DNA from: Chrysochromulina parva
Lineage: Eukaryota; Haptophyta; Prymnesiales; Chrysochromulinaceae
DNA: 14,974 bases
Assembly (NCBI GenBank): GCA_002887195.1
Contig: PJAB01001371.1
Span: 1 to 14,974 of the forward strand
Direction: 5' to 3'
How positions within the stretch are numbered: the first letter of the stretch is position 1; each line of letters starts with the position of its first letter. Below the pieces are notes generated by a model. That model saw nothing but the letters and a program-made list of their open reading frames with translations. It did not search any database and was not told the DNA's origin. The translations under genes and the position numbers were made by a program. Shown here in pieces: positions 6,580 through 13,141 of this stretch.

Positions 6580-8649
6580 TCAGTGGTGCCCGGCGCCCCC
6601 CGCATGCTTGTCCTTGTTGGCCGGCTTGTCGGTACTCGTGGCCTCGCGGGTGGCGGCGGCGGCCTGGGCCTCGACGATGGCCGCGTAGCGGGGATCGAGG
6701 GCGGACGTGATATGGCGCTCGATGAGCGGCGCCGTCCCGGGCGTCGAGATGACGTGGAGGGGGCTATGCGGCGGGTGGTTCGGGTGGCTCCGGTGCAAGG
6801 GCGACGGCGAGGGTGGCGGGTGGATTGGATGCCGGCGGTGGGACGCCGGCGAGGGCGAAGGCGTCGAGGCGAGCGCTTCGACTACCGGTAAGGGCGGCGG
6901 CGGCGGGGGCGGGGGCGAGGGCGAGGGCGAGGGTGAGGGCGAGGGCGAGAGCGAGAGCGAGGGCGGCGGGGGCGAGGGCGAGGGCGAGGGCGGCGGGGGC
7001 GAGGGCGGCGAGGCCGCCTCGGCGGCGGCGGCCGGCGCGGCGGACGTAGTGCCCTTGGCACAGCCGTTGAGTGCGTACCCACCGCTCAGGATGGAGCTGC
7101 GTCGGTTGGCATGCATCTCCGCGCAATCGGACGGAAAGAAGCCGACGCGCCGGCTCCCCCGATCGAAGACAACTTCGTGGTGGCGCATGTTGGCCGCGCC
7201 GATGACCGCACCGTTGTGCTCGTTGTCGAAGACGCCGAGACACCAGATGCCTTGGCGCAGCTCGTACGCATACTGACGAGGCCCAAAGTCGAGCGTGTCA
7301 TCAGTGTTCATCAGTTGTCATCAGAGGTCATCAGCGGTACTCAGCGGTACTCACCTGGCGAGGCCCAAAGTCGAGCGTGACGCCGCCCTCGAAGTGCAAC
7401 GTCATCGGGCTCATCTGGTCGAGCTCCTGCGCGCTCATCGTGTAGCAGTAGTCATCAGGGTACTCGCCCTTGACCACTCGGGCCGTGCATGTGCCCCAAG
7501 GGCACACTGAGCGGAAGTGGTCACGGACAGGCCGGTACGCGTCTGGTGGAAGGTACCTGCGGCACTCAGCGGCACTCAGCAGCCCTCAGCGACAATCAGC
7601 GGCAATCAGGGAAGTACCCAACAGGGAAGTACCCATCAGAGGCACTCCGAGGCAACTGGAGGCAATTAGAGGCAATCAGAGGCAATCAGAGGCACTCCGA
7701 GGCAATAAGAGGCAAGAAGAGGCAATTAGAGGCAATTAGAGGCAATTAGAGGCAATCCGAGGCACTCCGAGCGCATCACGTACATGAACGTCGTGCCCGA
7801 ATCGACGATGGTGGAAAAGTAACGGCTGGCCGGCGCGCCAACGGAGCGGCCGTCGATCTTCAGGTCCGTCAATGGGACCGTGTACGAGCCGCCACCCGTG
7901 TAAGGGATCCACAGCGCCGAGGCGTGCAGGGCGGCGGGCACCGACGCGCCCAGCACGAGAGCTCCGTGCGTTTCGTCCAGGCACATCGAGAAGACGTCAG
8001 GGGCGTCGGTGGCGAGGCGCATGTAGTCGAAGAGGGTTGGCCCATAGGTGTCCGCCTGAGAGAAGCCCGAGATGCCGTCCGCCACCTGCGAGTAGAACAG
8101 GCCGCTCTCGTACGTTTGGCATCCGAAGGTGGCTCGGACGTTGCGCGGGCTTGGGGTCTCAGCCTGGCCGAACCAGAAGCTGTCCTCGACGAGGCGCCCG
8201 CGGATCGAGGAACCCTCGGTGTACGAGACGCCGTACTCGCACGTGCCACCGCTGCCGCAGCTCCTGCAGTGCATGCCCGGCGGCGGTTGCGAGCAATCGA
8301 CAGTTCTAGCCGACGTCGAGTGCGCCGGGTCGAAGCGCGCGCCGGGCACGCTCGAGTGCTTGTGCTCGCCGCAGTGCGGGCAGTCGGAGCACGGAAAGGC
8401 GGTCAGCGCCGAGCCCGTGTCGACGATCAGGTCGAACGACCTGGCCGGCGTGCCGACGCACACCTCAGCGGAAAAATACCCGAGCGTGTTGAGGTTGCCC
8501 TCGAGCTCGAGCCCAGCCGGGTTGAGCCGGCGCTTATGCGCCGCCTGCCGTCGGCCACGCAGCCCGCTCGGGTCCGCGTGCAGGAACCGGAGCGGAGTCA
8601 CGGTCGTGTTGAGCTCGAGAACTGGCACACTGATCAATGTGACTCCCAT
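6580..8649 (-). CDS. A1 (pepsin-like) aspartyl protease with Ser-Pro-rich tail, three exons
   Basis: Exons 7784-8649, 7355-7556 and 6580-7272 join in frame to 586 aa. Exon 1 gives LGYFSAEVCVGTP, the first catalytic motif DLIVDTGS (Asp77), a Cys cluster (CSDCPHC), the flap-like YGVSYTEGSS (139-148), and the second catalytic motif IVDSGTT (Asp283). Splicing inside the Met289 codon (AT|G) restores the classic DSGTTFMYLPPDAY. Exon 3 supplies GAVIGAANMRHHEVVFDR and GFFPSDC, the C-terminal lobe. About 100 residues of (SP)n/(P)n follow, resembling hydroxyproline-glycosylated wall-protein tails. No convincing signal peptide is seen at the ATG (8649), so a 5' exon may be missing; a possible acceptor, TTTTTCACAG, lies just upstream (8684-8693). 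Likely secreted or vacuolar; substrate unknown. Both introns are unusual (see their entries). Confidence 0.88.
6893..7011. repeat. Coding GGCGAG-type hexamer repeat (Ser-Pro tail of the protease)
   Basis: The plus strand is a nearly pure purine-rich run of GGCGAG, GGCGGG and GAGAGC units with few C interruptions. On the minus strand it is in frame and encodes alternating Ser-Pro and poly-Pro. Length variation in multiples of six would keep the frame. Confidence 0.9.
7273..7354 (-). other. Intron 2 of the aspartyl protease (82 nt)
   Basis: The donor is CAG|GTGAGT at 7354 and the acceptor TCAG at 7273. Its length is not a multiple of three, and removing it joins GVTLDFGPRQ to YAYELRQG in frame, as the protease fold requires. 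From its second base it is six tandem 10-nt units (TGAGTACCGC twice, then TGATGACCTC, TGATGACAAC, TGATGAACAC, TGATGACACG). The donor GTGAGT is therefore formed by the first repeat unit. Its last 25 nt copy the end of the preceding exon. Confidence 0.88.
7273..7379. repeat. 25-nt direct repeat flanking intron 2 of the protease
   Basis: Positions 7273-7297 and 7355-7379 are identical except for one base. The second is the true coding end of exon 2 (encoding TLDFGPRQ). The first lies inside the intron and ends at the acceptor. The single difference turns GCCAG into GTCAG, the splice acceptor. Confidence 0.95.
7557..7783 (-). other. Intron 1 of the aspartyl protease (227 nt), a decamer minisatellite
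   Basis: The donor is GTACGT at 7783 and the acceptor GCAG at 7557. The junction is set by protein homology: only this pair gives DSGTTFMYLPPDAY and opens the correct frame of exon 2. Retention would introduce a stop (at 7726). Almost the whole intron is 10-bp units. Confidence 0.88.
7561..7770. repeat. Tandem 10-bp repeat, about 21 register positions
   Basis: Plus-strand units such as GGCAATTAGA, GGCAATCAGA, GGCACTCCGA and GGCACTCAGC follow each other without loss of the 10-nt register. Thirteen consecutive units span 7641-7770 and five more span 7561-7610. A 30-nt interruption (7611-7640) contains a direct repeat of CAGGGAAGTACCCA but keeps the register. On the sense strand the units end in GCTGAGTGCC, close to GCTGAGTACC of intron 2. 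Confidence 0.95.
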
Positions 8650-8906
8650 TTTAGAACTCCGCCTGTTTGGCGTACCGGTACATCTGTGAAAAACACGCCG
8701 CGCGCACTCTCCGGACCCGCTCTAAACGCTAAGCTATACTCACTCCGAAATTCTGGAACTCTGGAACTCTGGAACTCTGGAACTGCAGGCGCCCCCAAAA
8801 AATGAAGTTGCCCAAGTTTGCATTTCGACAACTTTGACGATTGTCTCCTCGGAAAGCCGCACACGATTGTCTCATCGTGGGGCGACCTCGTTCGTGGGGC
8901 GACGGG
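8650..8906. promoter_or_regulatory. Divergent promoter/leader region between protease and EF-hand gene
   Basis: This lies between the minus-strand protease ATG and the plus-strand EF-hand ATG. It contains the palindrome GTACCGGTAC (8672-8681), four tandem copies of CTGGAACT (8753-8784), and two short duplications in the EF-hand leader: ACGATTGTCTC(C/A)TCG at 8837 and 8863, and TCGTGGGGCGAC at 8874 and 8892. Minus-strand GTGAGT at 8743 and TTTTTCACAG ending at 8684 could bound a 60-nt 5' intron of the protease gene, unproven. Confidence 0.5.
8753..8784. repeat. (CTGGAACT)4 tandem repeat
   Basis: Four perfect copies of an 8-bp unit in the divergent region between the protease and EF-hand genes. 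Confidence 0.95.
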
Positions 8907-10538
8907 ATGTACTCTTCTCTCAAGGGAATAAAGGAGGAGGCAAATGCACTGATCCACGTCACCGGTAAGAACTTTAAGATGGATTCCGGCTTCGATGTCG
9001 ATGGCGATGGCGTCATCGAGGAAAATGAGCTCGTGGATCTGCAGCGGCTCAACTACAGCACCCCCGGCGGCATGCGCCGCGGCGAGATGCAGGTGCCTGC
9101 CGGCGGCTTCTCAAGGTACGCGCAGTCGATGTGCAACAAAGCTAAGGCTGCACGCGTCCGGCGAGAGCAGCAGGAGCGACAGATCCTCCGCAGCCCGCAC
9201 TACCCCAAGGGCTACTTGGTGACTTTGGCGACGGGGAAGGTCAGCACGATCGGGAAGTGGAAGGGCTCCGACCTGGTCGCGGGTTCGCAGCAAAGCGAAG
9301 GGGGGAAAATCAGTGCCCTCCAGCCCTTGCTCATTGAGAATGGCGCCAAGCCCGCTCGAGTGTACGAGTGGAAGTCTGCCTCGAAGTCGGAGGGCAAGTT
9401 GAAGAACCACGAGACCAAGGACAAGGCCCTCGTCACTCGGGCGGAAGCGCTTCCGAAGAAGACCACGCCTTTTTCGGGCCTGGCCAACTCTCGATCGCCG
9501 CTTTCGGGATCGCACTCTTCCGACACGTTCGACGACGCTCACGACGCGTTCACGAAGGACGAGCACACTGACCGCGCCCGTCTTCACGCTCAGACGGGGT
9601 ATCCTGCTCCCAAGGCCGCCCAGACGGCGGATACGGAGGAGCGGCACCAGGCTGCCCTCGCCTTGACGTCCCGCGCGCCCCCGACGTTCGTCGACGCGCT
9701 GCTCTCGTTCTTTGGCGCGGGTACCGAGGCCGCCCCGCCCTCGCCCAAGACATCCAAGTTCTCCCCTGAGGAGATGCGCATCAAGTACAAGGCGAGCGCG
9801 GAGAAGCTCTACCCGCCGGGCTACAACGGCAGCTACAATGCGGTGGTGCAGCAGACGAATGCTCAGCGGGCCGAGGAGACGCGCCAAGACGAGGCCCACT
9901 GGAAGGAAGAGCTGCAGACCGAGGAGCAGAAGTACATGGACAAGGCCATAGCGGCCCGCACGGCTGTCCAGTCTGGCAAGTCGAACGCCGAGATGGCCAA
10001 GGAGGAGATCGTGCGCGCGAAGCAGATGGAGGCCGAGGAGATCGTGAAGGAGTCCAAGCGTCTGATGTACCTTGCTCATGCTGATCAGGTGGCTGTGCTC
10101 AAGGCCAACAAGACGCGCACCGCAGTCTCGTTTGACAACCGTTACCTGACCATCGACGAGATGGTCGCCACGCTTCAGAAGTTCAGCCCGGAGGAAGCGT
10201 CCTTGACGCCTCGTAGCCAGTACTCGTTGGACCCTCAATCGCGCAACCCGACCGCTGCCTATCTGATTCCATTCAAGGGCCAGTCCGACAAGGTCACCAA
10301 GGAGAACGCCGCCCTCTTCACGCGGATCCACAACATCGGCGCGAAAACGGACGACGACGTCGACGACGAGGCCGCCGGAGCGGCGCGGGCCACCATGGCG
10401 GCAGAGAGCGAGAAGCGCAAGAAGGATCAGGCGAAGAAGCTGGCGGCCCAGAACGTGGCCATCAAGAAGAAGATTGCGGCGACGAAGGCCAAGGTCGACG
10501 CCGATTACGACGAGACGCCTCTCAACAAGAACGACTAA
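8907..10538 (+). CDS. Single EF-hand, charged coiled-coil-like protein of unknown function
   Basis: 543 aa from ATG 8907, ending at TAA. The open frame extends a little upstream, but only through a TTG at 8841, so 8907 is the first ATG. Residues 30-41 (DVDGDGVIEENE) are a canonical EF-hand loop with Asp at 1, 3 and 5 and Glu at 12; no second loop is evident, whereas EF-hands usually pair, so dimerisation or another partner motif may complete it. The rest is highly charged: a Lys/Ser/Thr-rich middle, then a long Glu/Lys/Arg-rich, Ala-rich part (roughly residues 300-400) suited to coiled coil, and a Lys-rich, Asp-containing C-terminus (AKKLAAQNVAIKKKIAATKAK region). No signal peptide or membrane segment is seen. 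I do not recognise the family. It is divergent from the protease gene. Confidence 0.82.
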   Translation: MYSSLKGIKEEANALIHVTGKNFKMDSGFDVDGDGVIEENELVDLQRLNYSTPGGMRRGEMQVPAGGFSRYAQSMCNKAKAARVRREQQERQILRSPHYPKGYLVTLATGKVSTIGKWKGSDLVAGSQQSEGGKISALQPLLIENGAKPARVYEWKSASKSEGKLKNHETKDKALVTRAEALPKKTTPFSGLANSRSPLSGSHSSDTFDDAHDAFTKDEHTDRARLHAQTGYPAPKAAQTADTEERHQAALALTSRAPPTFVDALLSFFGAGTEAAPPSPKTSKFSPEEMRIKYKASAEKLYPPGYNGSYNAVVQQTNAQRAEETRQDEAHWKEELQTEEQKYMDKAIAARTAVQSGKSNAEMAKEEIVRAKQMEAEEIVKESKRLMYLAHADQVAVLKANKTRTAVSFDNRYLTIDEMVATLQKFSPEEASLTPRSQYSLDPQSRNPTAAYLIPFKGQSDKVTKENAALFTRIHNIGAKTDDDVDDEAAGAARATMAAESEKRKKDQAKKLAAQNVAIKKKIAATKAKVDADYDETPLNKND

Positions 10539-10557
10539 GTGGCCTCGGATTTGGTAC

Positions 10558-10688
10558 CCTCGGATGTTTCGGTGTCGTCGTGGGCGCAGGATGGTGCGTG
10601 AGTGCGTGTATTGGTGACCTCGGATGTGTTGGTGCCGTCATGGCGCAGGATGGTGATCTCGATGGTGCGAGCAAGCATGTATTAATGA
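10558..10688. repeat. Imperfect tandem duplication (about 60 and 71 bp) in the EF-hand gene 3' region
   Basis: CCTCGGATGT...GGTG(T/C)CGTC...GGCGCAGGATGGTG...GTGTATT(G/A)...TGA occurs at 10558-10617 and again at 10618-10688, followed by the start of a third, diverged copy (CCTCCCGATG). Confidence 0.8.
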
Positions 10689-11091
10689 CCTCCCGATGCG
10701 GTGTGTCAGTCGTTGTGGTGCCATGTCGTGGGGTGGCGGCGGGGCGCAGCCGAAATGGCTCTGTCGATCGTGCGTGTATGAGGCCTCGTACTTTCTTTAT
10801 GTAATATGTGAACCGCGATACTATTGACTGGTAATGCGTTTCGAAAGCGCTAATAGTCTTTCTCGTCTCGGCGTCCGAACCTCCGGGAACCGTACCGCCG
10901 TGCCGCGAGCGTAGGTCCATGGAGACCGACGGTGAGTAAAAGATTCCGTTGTCGCAAATCGCACCGCGCGGCGCTCGGAAAGGAGCATCGAGGTGGGGCG
11001 GCATCACGCGCTCGTTGTGGCGCTGCCTCGATACCGTCCCGCGACCCGACTGCGTACGGGAACCCAATCTGTCAGAACGATGTTCCGGGCC

Positions 11092-11190
11092 CGGGCGAGA
11101 TTCGAGAGCGAGATGCAACTCTCGGGCGAGATTCAATCTCGAGCGCGAGATGCAACTCTCGGGCGAGATTCGAGAGCGGGATGCAAGAGG
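11092..11190. repeat. Three tandem 31/37/31-bp units with inverted arms
   Basis: Each unit starts CGGGCGAGATTC and contains GCG(A/G)GATGCAA: 11092-11122, 11123-11159 (with a 6-bp insertion) and 11160-11190. Beyond it, ATCTCGAATCTCG and GATTGCATCTCG (11191-11222) are inverted versions of the unit parts GAGATTCGAGA and GAGATGCAA, so extended foldback is possible. Confidence 0.85.
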
Positions 11191-11271
11191 ATCTCGAATC
11201 TCGACGCCTAGATTGCATCTCGGGGTTCCAGAGCGGGATGCAACTCCTGCAAGCGGCTACCTGAGCCACAG

Positions 11272-11690
11272 TCGCCTCCCCTGTAGCCGCAGCACTTGAG
11301 GATCGTGCCGGCCGTCAGATGCGCACGTGTGGGAGTTTCCGAGAGCCACCAGCCCGACGGCGCCGCCGACGTCGATGGTGGTCGGGGTGTTGCGAAAGGT
11401 TTTGTTTCCGTCTCCGGTCTGGCCGCATAGCCCTTGAAACCCCACAGCACTTGACGAGCGTGCCGGCCGGGAGGTTCGCGCACGAGTGGCCTCCTCCGAA
11501 CCCCAGCAGCCCAACAGCGTCGCTGACGTTGATCGTAGCCGGGGTGGTGCGTGTGGTCGTCGTGCCGTCACCGAGCTGGCCGTAGCCGTTCTGTCCCCAA
11601 CACTTGAGGAGCATGTCGGCCGGGAGGTACGCGCACACGTGTGGTAGTATCCGAGTGCCAGCAGGGCGGAGGGGTTTGTGAGCTGTCATC
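11272..11690 (-). pseudogene. Decayed RCC1-repeat (beta-propeller) relic
   Basis: Minus-strand fragments match the RCC1/ALS2-type repeat with a period of about 153-155 nt (about 51 aa), but they fall in different frames. ALLALGYYHTCA reads in one frame, then LLKCWGQNGYGQLGDGTTTT...GLLGFGGGHSCA...LVKCCG in a second, GLCGQTGDGN...GLVALGNSHTCA in a third, and LTAGTILKCCGY again shifted. At least three frameshifts separate recognisable blocks, and no start or full propeller (usually seven repeats) is present. An intact gene with sequencing errors is the alternative. The DNA-level period is also visible: CACTTGA(G/C)GA recurs near 11293, 11448 and 11601. Confidence 0.7.
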
Positions 11691-11718
11691 CATGCCTTAC
11701 GGCGATCACTTAAGTGGG

Positions 11719-11901
11719 TCAGCCTTCCGTTCTGGACTGCTCCTCAGGCATCCACTGCGACGGCGGCGCGGGCGGCGGTGAAAACGGCTGCTGCGCTTCG
11801 GCCGCCTCGAGTGCGCGCTCGCGCTCGCGCGCCCACGCCGCCTCGCGCACGGCCCACGCGAGATTCTCGGCCTCCGCTATCCGCGCCTGTTCGGCTAGCC
11901 G
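11719..11901 (-). other. In-frame coding-like extension beyond the TAA stop of the plastid-protein gene
   Basis: Directly after the TAA (11902-11904), the same frame stays open for 60 codons to a TGA at 11719-11721. The translation continues the preceding charged helix without a break (RLAEQARIAEAENLAW, then AARERER-like Arg/Glu/Ala repeats) and ends in a Pro-rich tail (FSPPPAPPSQW). Composition matches the upstream C-terminus. Confidence 0.7.
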
Positions 11902-12639
11902 TTACCTCTCGCGCGCTTTCTTCTCGATGATGGCCCGCTCCTTCTCAGCCTCCGACTCCGCCTCGGCAGACGCGCTGCTCGACGCCGTTCTCGTGCCGCC
12001 CGAGCGCACCCTGCGCTCAGCCATCTCCCGCTCGGCGTCCTCGCGTGCCAGCCGCCCCTGCTCCTCGAGGACAGACACGGTCGGGCGCTCTGTCGGATTC
12101 ATAGCCTGCGCCCAAGGCGGCCGTCCAATGCCACGGCCCTGCTTCTTCTTGCCACGAAAAAACGGCCCACCCAACTCCCTCAGTGTGATGGGATTGCCCT
12201 CATCGTCAGCGAGTGATGGATCAATGCGCAAAAGTAACGCGCGTAGCCGCGCGCGAACCTGGAGCTGAGCGGCGAACGCAGCCAAGCTATCCCTGGCATC
12301 GGGCGAGGTAGCCACTCGAATGAACTTCGTACTTCCAAAGCCAAGAGAGACACCGATGGCCACGTAGGCGACGCGAGACGCTAGGTGGGGGCTGGCCACG
12401 CCAAATAAGCACAGGCAGGCAACGAGTCGAACGACGAATGGCCGCGACACAGTCGGAAGCTTAAAAGCCTCGAAGTTTTGGACGGCCAGTGGCGCATCTG
12501 GCGAATCTCGCGCGCTATCGCCGTTTGAGGTTGTTTCAGCGGCTGAAATCATGAGTGGCCTAAGCTGCGGCCGCAGTGCTTTTGCTTGCGTGCGCGGTGT
12601 TGGCGCAAAGGCGAGAGCGAGGAGCGCAATCATCATCAT
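11902..12639 (-). CDS. Probable plastid-targeted membrane protein with charged C-terminal helix
   Basis: 245 aa from the first ATG of the frame (three ATGs in a row, 12639-12631). The N-terminus MMMIALLALAFAPTPR is a short ER signal followed by a Phe-led, Arg/Ser-containing segment, resembling the ASAFAP-type bipartite presequence of algae with secondary red plastids. Two hydrophobic segments follow, about residues 67-82 (PFVVRLVACLCLFGVA) and 88-102 (SRVAYVAIGVSLGFG). A basic loop (FFRGKKKQGRGIGRPP, 160-175) and an Ala/Glu/Arg-rich coiled-coil-like C-terminus end at a TAA. The frame then continues for 60 more codons, so the true protein may be about 306 aa. I do not recognise the family. An upstream TACCGGTACCGGTA element lies about 60 bp before the start. 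Confidence 0.7.
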   Translation of the reverse strand: MMMIALLALAFAPTPRTQAKALRPQLRPLMISAAETTSNGDSARDSPDAPLAVQNFEAFKLPTVSRPFVVRLVACLCLFGVASPHLASRVAYVAIGVSLGFGSTKFIRVATSPDARDSLAAFAAQLQVRARLRALLLRIDPSLADDEGNPITLRELGGPFFRGKKKQGRGIGRPPWAQAMNPTERPTVSVLEEQGRLAREDAEREMAERRVRSGGTRTASSSASAEAESEAEKERAIIEKKARER

Positions 12640-13141
12640 CGTGATGACTCCGCGGCGATCGATCGCGGCGCTGTGATCGCGTTCCTGTACCGGTGTCTTT
12701 TTACCGGTACCGGTACAGTACCGGATCGCGATTGAGCCGTAAACAAAAAGCGTGAACACAATGCGCCGTCGTGAGCAGAAACAATCAGCGCAACGTGATA
12801 CGATCCAACACACTGTTCACGCACCCCGTATACTGCGCATCTCAGAGAGAGCGTGATGCTCGGATCCAAGCTCTGCCGCGGAGATTGCAGAGATGGCTCG
12901 AGGGGATCCAACCAGACGAGGGGCGGGGCGGTGCGTTAGACACAATGACAGCGGCCCCTCCCATATCCTTAACCTTATCCACAATGCCGCCGACGCGGCC
13001 ACGCGTCGCACGTCACGCATAGAGCATGGCACAGAGCATGGCACAGAGCATGGCACAGAGCATGGCACAGAGACCAACTTGAGTCACGACGGCATGCGAC
13101 GGGTTGCGCCGCCACACGACCACGCTTCGGTGATAAGCGCC
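12640..13141. promoter_or_regulatory. Upstream region of the plastid-protein gene, with overlapping TACCGGTA palindromes
   Basis: The 502 bp lie between the plastid-protein gene start and the methyltransferase 3' end. Two overlapping TACCGGTA copies occupy 12702-12715, with TGTACCGG partial copies at 12687-12694 and (reversed) 12716-12723, roughly 50-85 bp before the ATG: a likely promoter element. A 12-bp minisatellite lies at 13021. No gene is supported. Confidence 0.5.
13021..13072. repeat. (AGAGCATGGCAC)4 minisatellite
   Basis: Four perfect copies of a 12-bp unit plus a partial AGAG. It is in the gap between two minus-strand genes. Confidence 0.97.

Larger units (their letters stand above)
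10539..11271. other. Intergenic repeat-rich region downstream of the EF-hand gene
   Basis: No gene is supported. It holds a two-copy imperfect 60/71-bp repeat at the 3' end of the EF-hand gene, an AT-richer stretch at about 10785-10860, and a complex direct/inverted repeat at 11092-11230. Long frames on either strand are low-complexity or motif-free. Confidence 0.5.

Noticed and set aside
6707..7276. Plus-strand frame with a long Gly-Glu repeat
   Set aside because: It is the antisense reading of the Ser-Pro hexamer tract; the minus strand is fixed by aspartyl-protease homology across the exon.
7561..7770. Regular repeat array that might suggest CRISPR
   Set aside because: Units are 10 bp with no spacers, it lies in an intron, and the genome is eukaryotic.
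10522..11136. 204-codon open frame on the minus strand
   Set aside because: It overlaps the EF-hand gene end and two repeat arrays, is rich in Pro/Thr/Arg/His with no motif, and looks like a chance frame in GC-rich DNA.
11902..11904. TAA read as a sense codon by a variant genetic code
   Set aside because: Genes here end at TAA (EF-hand), TAG (esterase-like) and TGA (GT47-like) where family-like proteins should end, so a global reassignment is not supported.
11714..12268. 184-codon plus-strand frame
   Set aside because: Antisense to the plastid-protein gene and its extension; Ser/Ala/Arg-rich composition mirrors the minus-strand coding sequence.
12817..13077. Minus-strand frame starting with a PCSV repeat
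   Set aside because: Its start is a translation of the 12-bp minisatellite and the remainder has no motif.
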